Below are positions 56,805 through 64,000 of a DNA stretch of 64,000 nt, one piece after another. Within the stretch, counting starts at the first letter, position 1; the number at the start of each line of letters is the position of its first letter. Source of the stretch: Dioszegia crocea. Lineage: Eukaryota > Basidiomycota > Tremellomycetes > Tremellales > Bulleribasidiaceae. Under the pieces are notes generated by a model, which worked only from the letters and a program-made list of their open reading frames with translations, was not told the DNA's origin and did not search any database. The stretch spans positions 432,839 through 496,838 of the forward strand of contig BCKK01000011.1 of assembly GCA_001600615.1 (NCBI GenBank), in the 5' to 3' direction. The translations under genes and the position numbers were made by a program.

Positions 56805-57527
56805 GGTGCGTGCGGGAGGGTGTGCATAGGTGTGTAGGTGTGTGGGCGGACAGGCGGGCTAGAGTTGGAATGGGAGTGACTGCGTGGAGAATGTTGATGT
56901 GGGATAAGAGGAGGAGTGCATCAGGTCTCCTTATCCTGGTCAGATGTCAGACCTCCTCGCTGGTTGTACTCCTTTATCACCGGTCCCTGTAGCTGGCGGC
57001 TTCAAGGGATCAGTTCGAGCACGTCAGACCCGGACTTATGACGCCATACAGCTAAGATCGAGGGGCTCGGTCTAAGTCAGGCGCTGAGCAGCCCTTCCGA
57101 AACGGACGCGCTATCGAATCTTTGCCGGAGGATCGAAGCCTAGACAGACTGACCCCTATGATCAAACATACAGATAGATAAGGCTCGTCCTTCATGCCTG
57201 ATTCATCTGCTTCACCCCTGGCATTCTGCGGTGCTAGCACCTGGTGAGTCTGGGACTGGGTTCTGAGTCTGACTTTCGCCCCAGCCACCCGGATCAGATT
57301 AAGGCGCGAGGAGTGCCACAGTCGCTGTAAAGAGCGATACATCCCTTACCCTCTTATTAACATCATTTACAGCCTTGACATCGATGGCAATCTGGATAGG
57401 GCCATCACAGTGGCATAGATAGCACTCGATATGCGACCAGAGATGTATGAAACTTGCACTCGGAATCAGACCCTGAACGCTATCCATTCGACTGCGAGGA
57501 GAATATGGAGCTTGCATATAGGCTAGA
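56805..57527. other. Intergenic region between family A copies
   Basis: Holds the promoter of copy 1, with ACCGGTCCCT (56979-56988) and GCACGTCAG (57019-57027), both found at the same spacing before copy 2. A possible coding relic lies at 57299-57430 on the minus strand. Confidence 0.6.
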
Positions 57528-57992
57528 CTAAGAACGGTTCCATCCCTTGAGCAGAAGCGTTTCATTCACTGCATCGTAAAGATCTTGGCCCTTCATGAGG
57601 GCCCCGGGGGGCGCAAGCGTAGGGGGGTCAGACGTGGATAGTGCCGTCCCTGCCAGCGATTCCTCGTACTTCTCGATGAGCATATTGTATGCGATGACCA
57701 ATTTCTTCTGGTTCTCTTCCGCCTTCCCAATTACTCCTCCTCTGTCCCTTGTTCCGGCCCCCGGAGGAGGCCCTGACCCCTCAATGAGCCTCTTCAAATA
57801 CATCCCGACCGTGCCCGACACCGGGATCGATATCGTCACTTTCGCTCCGTCACTCGATGACACTGTAGTCTCCCGGTCGCACGACCCCACCTCTTCCTCA
57901 GGTTTCACACTGACAAAGCTGTAGCGAGTGAAATCGGAAGGAACGACGGTGGATTGCGCCTCCTGAGAGGCGGCAGACGCCTCAGACGGCAT
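57528..57992 (-). CDS. Orphan family A, copy 2 (154 aa)
   Basis: An intronless frame starting MPSEASAASQEAQ. It shares STVVPSDFTRYSFVSVK, the EEVGSCDRETTVSSSDG segment, VTISIPVSGTV, the helix AYNMLIEKYEESLAG and the final LLLKGWNRS with copy 1. Copy 2 lacks a stretch of ~20 residues that copy 1 has just after the SGTV block. No known domain is recognised. Tandem arrangement and kept reading frames with diverged sequence suggest selection on both proteins. Confidence 0.72.
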   Translation of the reverse strand: MPSEASAASQEAQSTVVPSDFTRYSFVSVKPEEEVGSCDRETTVSSSDGAKVTISIPVSGTVGMYLKRLIEGSGPPPGAGTRDRGGVIGKAEENQKKLVIAYNMLIEKYEESLAGTALSTSDPPTLAPPGALMKGQDLYDAVNETLLLKGWNRS

Positions 57993-58708
57993 GATGCGTG
58001 CGTGAGGTTGTGTGAGTTTGTTGGGGCACTGGTGGAATTGACCGTAGGGTAAATCGCATTGGCCGAGCGCGGTGGATGTTGATGTAGAAAGGAGAAGATG
58101 AGGTGGGGATCAGGAGCTCCATATCCAGGTCAGAGCCCAAACCCCCTTCGCTGATTGTGCTCCTTTCTGACCGGTCCCTCTTGGTTCAACCATCAAAGGA
58201 TGATGTATAGCACGTCAGATTCCGTGATACGACGACATGCCATTGCGATCGAGGCGTTTGGTCCGAGTCAGAAGCTGAGCAGCCGTGAGCGGGTCAGTGA
58301 GCATTAGCGGGCGTAAACGCGTCTACCCACAAAATCGATAAATACGCCATTAGGCAAGCCTAGCGCTTTTACCTTTGCATCAAGATGAGGAAAATCATAA
58401 GTTGACCAGATAGATATGATCGAATGCTCCATTCCTCATCTCCCTAAATTTGGCCTGATCGCCTGCGGTACCGGCGGTCCCGCAATCCCTACATGCTCCC
58501 TAGGCCGGACATCTTGCGACACTGATCCGTAATCGAATTTCCAGAACATGTATTCGCTCAACGCCAGGATGAGTGACGAGAGTGGTGATCTAGCACCGCG
58601 GGTAAGATTGACAATGCTCGAGCGATAGTGATGTCGTCTTCTGTGGACATTATCGGTCGCGCGAACCCGCTGAGTCGACGGGAATCATCCAGCAGTGTCG
58701 ATGTCGGA
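57993..58708. other. Promoter of family A copy 2 and 3' flank of ALG13
   Basis: Contains ACCGGTCCCT (58170-58179) and GCACGTCAG (58210-58218), matching copy 1 upstream. The similarity to the copy 1 flank extends to about 58290 (GCTGAGCAGCC). The rest shows nothing recognisable. Confidence 0.55.
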
Positions 58709-59470
58709 TCAGGATGCGAAGCCAGCTACCTCATCGAGGATAGAGCGGAACGCCTGATGATTGACAGAAGGGAACGCGGGGGGTTTGTACGCGTTCTCGA
58801 GGAGTCGAGGGAGGGTATCGATGAGATCTCTGCGAGTGTCAGCTGATCATCGGCATAGGGTCAGTCAGGGATTTGGGTGAAGATAAACGTACGCTACGGT
58901 AGATACGAGTAAGTATCCCTCTTCAGTTTCCGACCCGCCTAGTGCGTCGGCAAGTTGTGCTTGGTGATTGTCCATAAGGTCTGTATTGGGGACTACGAGG
59001 AGTGGTCGGGGGGTACGAAGGACAGTGAGGATCGAGCCGGAACCTAGACAATCAGCTTTATGGTATTGCGCTTCGCTATGGCCGATAGACTGGGGGACAG
59101 ACATACCTGCATGGCTTATAACCCATTGAGCAGACCTGACCAGTCCCTCAAATCCATCCGTATATCGCAAAACCTTCACCCTGACCCGCCCTCCGTCCGC
59201 TTTCTCAGCTGCAGAAGCAGGCCAAACAAACTCCGCCGACCCATCTTTCTTCCCTCCGCCCGACCCGAGATAAGATGAATCAGGCGGGAATGTCAGATCC
59301 GCTTTGCCATATTGGACAATGAGATCTTGGACGCCGAGGTGGATCAGGCGATTGAGAAATGGGGGGGAGAGGGCGAGGTCGGTCAAAGAGGGGAAAAGGG
59401 TGGAGCCGATTGTGATGAGTAGGGTCCTGGATTGACCTGATAAGCTCGCGTTGGAGTGGAGAGGGACCAT
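58709..59470 (-). CDS. ALG13: UDP-GlcNAc transferase catalytic subunit Alg13
   Basis: Alg13 pairs with membrane Alg14 on the cytosolic ER face to add the second GlcNAc to dolichol-PP-GlcNAc. Three exons. The first has TLLITIGSTLFPSLTDLAL and AQWVISHAG. The second continues GSGSILTVLRTPRPLLVVPN and DLMDNHQAQLADAL, the UDP-sugar binding region of the GT-B C-terminal half. The last (about 58821-58709) gives DLIDTLPRLLENAYKPPAFP and ends VAGFAS. An internal Gly/Ser insertion with KKDG is lineage-specific. Divergent from COQ3 over 274 bp. Confidence 0.93.
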
Positions 59471-59744
59471 TGTAGACTAGATGTCGAAGGGGGTTTAGGT
59501 GGAGAGAGATGTCAAGTGGCCGAGGGAGATAGGTCCAATTGCAAGTTTTGGGTGATGTTTCAGAAATCTCGCCTGGCGAAAAGTTGGATCTATCTATCTC
59601 TCTTCTTCATCGTCTACTAACCGTTACACTTACTGGTGCTTGCGACTGCGCTAGCAGGATCATAGGAAGACAAAACGACTCTGATATCGTCGTGAAAATA
59701 TCCCCTCGAATAGCAAGCCCCGTCGCGAGTACACCAGCCATAAA
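59471..59744. promoter_or_regulatory. Bidirectional promoter region ALG13 / COQ3
   Basis: 274 bp between divergent starts. No distinctive motif seen. Confidence 0.5.
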
Positions 59745-60993
59745 ATGAGGGTATCCCTATCGACGATTGGCGGCCCCTCTCGAGTCCGATCTCTAGCCAC
59801 TGCTCCCTCCCCACGTCTTCCTCTACCCTCTCCCAAACCCACATCTCCCCTTTCATCCAGATCTCCATCCAGATCTCATAACGCATCATCACCTACCCGA
59901 TCGATCTCTACCACCCCTTATCGAGCCTCCGCTTCCCCACTTTACTCTACCCATCCCAAACCACCATCTGGCCCTGCCTCCCCGTTCAACCCCTCCCCTT
60001 CCACCTTCAGCACGATCAACGATTCAGAGATCTCCCACTTCTCCCGCCTAGCATCAGAATGGTGGTCAGAATCAGGTGAATTTGCCCTCTTACACCGAAT
60101 GAACCCGGCCCGAATCGAATACATGCGCCAGTTAGTCGCATTTGATACGCGCACCGAGCCCGAATGGACATTTGCAGATCGGCACAATGACAGATCGCGA
60201 GAAGAGGCCAAAGGTGTTGGACGGTGGTTGGGAGGGAAGAGAGTGTTGGATGTAGGGTGTGGTGGTGGGTTGTTATCTGAGGCTTTGGCACGGTTGGGTG
60301 GTGATGTGATTGGTGTCGATGCGAGCGGTGTGAATATTGGAATGGCAGTCGCTCATGCTGCTGGTGATCCTGGATTACCGTTGGTCAATCCTGTACCGGA
60401 AGGAATGGACGGATCAGGGCATGGACATGGAGAAGGAAGGGGATCATTGGAGTATCGCCATACTTCTGCAGAGGCACTGCGGGACGCTGGGGAGAAATTC
60501 GATGTGGTGTGCGCTATGGAAGTGGTGGAGCATGTGGATGAGCCCGGGGAGTTTTTGAAGGCATTGGGAGATATGGTCAAGGTATGTCTCTAAACGAACG
60601 TTAGACCCCAAGCTGATATGATAGCCTGGAGGCCATTTGATCCTATCGACAATATCACGTACACCCCTCTCTCAACTCTTAACTCTAACACTGGCAGAAG
60701 ATGTCCTCCGACTCGTCACTCCCGGTACACACACCTATGCGAAGTACATCAAACCGGAGGAAATCCATCAATTTGTGTATAAGGAAATGGGCGGTTATGA
60801 AGTTTGGGAAAAAGAGGAGGATGCGGGCGATGTGAGGAAGGATGAAGTAGGGCGAACGAGGGGGATAGTGTATGACCCTCTGGCCGCGACTTGGAGGTTG
60901 TGGGGTGGTGTAGAAGGGGGATGGGCAAAGACTTGGGGGGAGGGGTGTAATTATATGTTTGGGGTGAGGAAGAGGGTTGATGCGGAGAGATAG
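59745..60993 (+). CDS. COQ3: Ubiquinone biosynthesis O-methyltransferase
   Basis: Coq3 performs both O-methylations of the coenzyme Q ring on the matrix side of the inner membrane. The first ~85 residues are Ser/Pro/Arg-rich (MRVSLSTIGGPSRVRSLAT), a presequence. The catalytic part has EISHFSRLASEWWSESGEF, RVLDVGCGGGLLSEALARLG (motif I), VIGVDAS and FDVVCAMEVVEHV. After one intron near 60582-60625 it continues PGGHLILSTISRTPLSQ, KYIKPEEIHQF and CNYMFGVRK. The length suits the family. An insertion rich in Gly/His (GMDGSGHGHGEG) lies between motifs. Confidence 0.94.
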
Positions 60994-61327
60994 GCGGATG
61001 GATGAAGGTGTGAGGGTATTGGTAGCTCATGGAGGAGTCTGGAGCAGCTCAATGATATCTTCATGGAGGATGCGGGACAGGGTATGGGGAGTCAAGACGC
61101 AATTCTCTACCGACACATCTCGGTCAACTGGTCAAGGTCAAGGTCGATTCCCGGTACGAATTCATATGACATCCACTCATTCATGAACAGATATAACGAG
61201 GCTATAGACTGAATCACCCAGCCCGATATGCCATACTAAAGACGCCGTTCACTTTCAAGACGTGACGCCCTCTTCCTCTTCCTCAACACCACTTCAAAAA
61301 TCGCCAACGTCTGGACATTGTAAAGCT
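60994..61327. other. Convergent intergenic region COQ3 / family B copy 1
   Basis: 334 bp between two stop codons. Nothing recognised. Confidence 0.5.
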
Positions 61328-62043
61328 TCAAAACCATCCCCAAGACCAACTGCTGCCTTCGCGGGATCGGCGAGTGTTTTGCTTCCCTTGGTTCTTAACC
61401 TTTCCGATCTTGACGAACTTGTCGACGAGCGATCCCGCCTCAGTCTCATACCCCTCTCTCTTGCTCTGGTAATCTGAAATGTCACCTGCAACCATGCTAT
61501 CTTAGTCAGCGCTCATACACTGCTTTGGACTAATTGTCCTTACCTAGGGCTGACCGTGCACTCCCATGCCAATTGCTGAAGACGATCTTTCACCTCGGCG
61601 CCGAGCTGTACTGCAAGGTGACCCTTCCTTTCGCCCGCAGCAATGATCTGAAGTTTGCTGGCGATCAGACTCATGCCCTCTTGCACGTCGCTCTCTTTCC
61701 ATCCCACTGCTAGGGCCGTGTGGATGGCTTCCAACATGCTGACCGTGTCGCCCTGGAGAGTGTTCTCAAGGAGGGTGAAGAAACAGTCGTACGATGGCTG
61801 AGTCAGACATCTTTGCACCTCTTGTGTGTACTCGGCAGCCGCATGAGTGTCAATGGTGAGCGGAGTAGGGAGCCAGTACTGCAGAGGAAAGGTGGTCTCT
61901 TCAGGATATTGCGTGATGATGGTACTTGGGGTGGGGTCAAGATACGTTTCATCTCTCGCGGCATCGATGGCCAGGTGACCCTCCACAGTATATGTTGGAT
62001 GCGAATATTGGGAGGTGTGATTTGCGCTGTCGAGGGATTTCAT
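61328..62043 (-). CDS. Orphan family B, copy 1
   Basis: Two exons. The first runs from MKSLDSANHTSQYSH to about 61544. The second, after an intron of about 47 nt with GTAAGG donor and CTGAC branch site, ends SSWSWGWF at 61328. Parts shared with copy 2 (62589-63269) are the helix with RCLTQPSYDCFFTLLENTL, the segment LEAIHTALAVGW, a later SLIASKLQIIA helix, GAEVKDRLQQLAWECT at the exon end, and the intron position itself. Mostly helical, with no signal peptide or membrane span. I do not recognise the family. An upstream in-frame ATG at 62130 exists, but the lower start gives an N-terminus equal in length to copy 2. Confidence 0.72.
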
Positions 62044-62588
62044 GATGACAGATGAGGATCGGCAGCTGGTGGGCTGGGTTGTGTGGTGTCTAGAGTGAAC
62101 GCTGGTGCAGATACAGACGCGTAAGGTCAACAGCTCTGTCGATGTCGGAGAGGTATAAAGACAGGGAGGTGGTGAGACCTCCTGAGTCCGGAGTGGTACC
62201 TTTGGGCCAACAAGGGCGAGTAATCAAAGGTGTAAGCCTTGTTTGGCCTTGTGGTTTGAGCCACTTGAGAGCAGTGCAAGCCGCCTTGACCGCGGAATTC
62301 ATGCAGTACTGAAGTCAGCCTCGGGTCACGGGTGTAGTCCAGTATCAGGTCACAGATATCAAGATGGGTCCAAATCAGCTACGAAGTTATGGGTTTATCG
62401 ATCATGCATCATCTATCAAACCTCGACCCGTGACTGAGGGACTCCAAATATTAAACCTACGCAAATCTTGATCTCGTAGTCGACAATCCCTCCCATGGTT
62501 GTCTTCGCCATCCATTCCATTGATGCCCGTCATTTCCTCGTGATCAGCCGTTTGCTCTTCGCTTCGAAGACACTGCATACTCGAGCTC
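62044..62588. other. Intergenic region between family B copies
   Basis: About 545 bp holding the promoter of copy 1, with a TTTATAC-like element (minus strand) near 62157. No other gene is supported. Confidence 0.45.
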
Positions 62589-63269
62589 TCAAAATCGCCC
62601 AACCAGCAACTTGGCTTGAGCCTCGTATACTCCCCTCAGTTCGCCGGTAAGCGTACTGGCACCTCCAACATCTCTGATTGTTACCACAAGCATATCAAGC
62701 ATCATTCGAAGATTCGAGATAAACAGCAGTACTCACCTCGTACATTCCTCGGCCAACTGCAGAAGAGATTCTTCAGTTCTGGCACCGATTTCAAGAAGTT
62801 TCTTGCGGGCGTATCCGTAGGGGTTCTCAGAGATGAGAAGGAGGTCATTAATGATGATCGACATGTCTGCGTGCGCCTTGCTGTACTCGCCCTGTGAAGC
62901 TTCCACCGACTCGAGCTGCAACGCCGCCTTCAGGTTCTTTAGATCGCCGACATTGACAGAGCCATCCACATATAGTGCGGCCTCGACTTTTTCGATGAAG
63001 CATTTGTACGACTTCTGAAACAGACAGTCCCGCACCGTTTCCTGGTAAGCGGTATGGTCAGTGCCGTCCGTGGACGGAGTGGGAGTGATGGAGATCGTCT
63101 GCACTGTGGGAGCATTGAAGGGGTTGGATTGGGTGTATGTCTGCGCCAAGAGATCAGTACCGAGGAGGGGGATCTCGATCAGTTCTCCAATATCGGTCAC
63201 AATGAACACAGGCGGGTGCATCGCGGCTGCAAGGGCTGGGGCGCTGTAGTTGTTGCTACCAAAAGACAT
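62589..63269 (-). CDS. Orphan family B, copy 2
   Basis: Exon 1 starts MSFGSNNYSAPALAAAM and ends after LLQLAEECTR. An intron with donor GTGAGT (about 62736) leads to a short last exon ending AKLLVGRF at 62589. Shared segments with copy 1 are DCLFQKSYKCFIEKVEAAL, LKNLKAALQLESV, ADMSIIINDLLLI, and IGARTEESLLQLAEECT just before an intron at the same place. The frame is also open upstream to an ATG at 63401. The start at 63269 was preferred because it matches the copy 1 N-terminal length. Function unknown. Confidence 0.68.
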
Positions 63270-63876
63270 CTTGGGGATGGATATTGCTGTTTCGTACGTG
63301 ATGTCCAGTACTGATGATGCCTTTTCGTTTGGAGCTTGAGATTTGAAGTATGTGAGAGAGGAAATCGCTCCGGGGGATGTTACTAACCTACCACTCGCCA
63401 TTGCACGTTGGTGAGCCTTTGATAGTCAGGGGATAAGGGATGAAAGGTGTAACAAGCCGCTCGAACGCGACTCGGAGCTCGACGGTGAGCCCTGGCATTG
63501 TGGCTGGAGGTGGATCGAACTCGACATCACAGTCAAACTGATCACTATGAGCTGTAGTAACTGAGAGCATCCTAAGCCGAGATACGGGGGGGTGCCATAC
63601 TCTTCGCAACCTTCATGCGCACCGCCGCCACATTTGCCACTGCTCGCCACCCACCTCCACATTCCTCACCGACAGTTCCGGGGCACTGCCACGTGGCTGC
63701 GACGCATGCGAATACTTCCGGCACATTCTTTGCCGAGCGCTGAACCAAAGAGAATAGATACAATTCACTCTTACATCTGCTCTATATCGACATCCTACAT
63801 ATACAGCTAAGCATCGCATACACAGCGAACCCTCAGTAGCCACTCTCAAACCCTACCCACACAAACTTCAATAACA
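63270..63876. other. Region between family B copy 2 and MIX17-like gene
   Basis: About 600 bp. The minus strand around 63412-63561 reads as a protein-like stretch that cannot be joined in frame to copy 2 by any GT-AG pair tried. The remainder should hold the two divergent promoters. Confidence 0.45.
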
Positions 63877-64000
63877 ATGCCTCGATCAGTAAGTCTCCGA
63901 TTCCCAAAGAAGCCTTTTGTTGCCACCCCGATCTCCTATTACTCAGCTGATCCCCACAGGGTGGCCGCTCCAGACCCGCCATGCGCCCTGCCGCACCCGC
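63877..64000 (+). CDS. Start of a probable Mix17/CHCHD2 family protein (cut by right edge)
   Basis: A 12-nt first exon gives MPRS. A 71-nt intron (63889-63959) with CTGATC branch site leads to GGRSRPAMRPAAP at the window edge. This Arg/Pro/Ala-rich start with repeated RS/RP is typical of the twin CX9C proteins Mix17/CHCHD2 of the mitochondrial intermembrane space. The defining Cys motifs lie beyond the window, so the call is tentative. Confidence 0.5.
   Translation, partial: MPRSVSLRFPKKPFVATPISYYSADPHRVAAPDPPCALPHP

Noticed and set aside
1..64000. CRISPR arrays, bacterial-type operons, intact transposons
   Set aside because: None seen. The only arrays are the CTCTCTG and GAGATA microsatellites and the short CAGGAGA repeats.

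Overview
The window is nuclear DNA of a basidiomycete fungus, most likely a tremellomycete (Cryptococcus/Kwoniella-like). This rests on gene-dense layout, many 45-65 nt introns with GTGAGT/GTAAGT-type donors and CTGAC/CTGAT/CTAAC branch sites just before the acceptor, and the form of the recognisable orthologues. The species cannot be named from the sequence alone. Coding regions were assembled by joining exons by eye. For several genes (glutaredoxin fusion, HSF factor, RidA, the 156-aa and 405-aa orphans) the joined exon lengths sum to an exact multiple of three.

Layout. 1-5.4 kb: a decayed 3'-5' exonuclease gene, UTP6, a mitochondrial-type orphan, SND2/TMEM208 and a tRNA-Leu. 5.5-10.4 kb: a DHX57/YLR419W-type DEAH helicase. 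10.9-16.9 kb: two orphans, a SET-domain methyltransferase and a two-RRM protein. 17-27.6 kb: a long intergenic stretch, an HSF-type transcription factor split by microexons, a spliced but apparently non-coding stretch, PPM1/LCMT1, a repeat-bearing intergenic region and an atypical kinase. 27.8-41.3 kb: ENP2/NOL10, the rhomboid protease PCP1, a membrane-anchored glutaredoxin fused to a very long charged tail, YME2 and a small multi-exon orphan. 41.9-56.1 kb: an intron-containing tRNA-Glu, MPP10, dolichol kinase SEC59, a secreted orphan, BNA1, NIP7, proteasome alpha-6 PRE5, a mitochondrial coiled-coil protein and a RidA-family gene with two in-frame starts. 56.2-63.4 kb: two different tandem pairs of small orphan genes on either side of the divergent ALG13/COQ3 pair. 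The right edge holds the start of a probable MIX17/CHCHD2 gene.

Functions. Four genes serve ribosome biogenesis (UTP6, ENP2, MPP10, NIP7). Several serve mitochondria (PCP1, YME2, COQ3, RidA, probably MIX17 and two orphans). Two serve dolichol-linked N-glycosylation (SEC59, ALG13), and one the ER insertion pathway (SND2). They are interspersed, not co-transcribed, so this is ordinary fungal gene order with short bidirectional promoters.

Most unusual items: the glutaredoxin/charged-tail fusion; the two tandem orphan families, one duplicated together with its promoter elements; the HSF gene with a 6-nt microexon in the DNA-binding domain and a possible intronic promoter for a form lacking that domain; and the four-intron non-coding stretch behind it.
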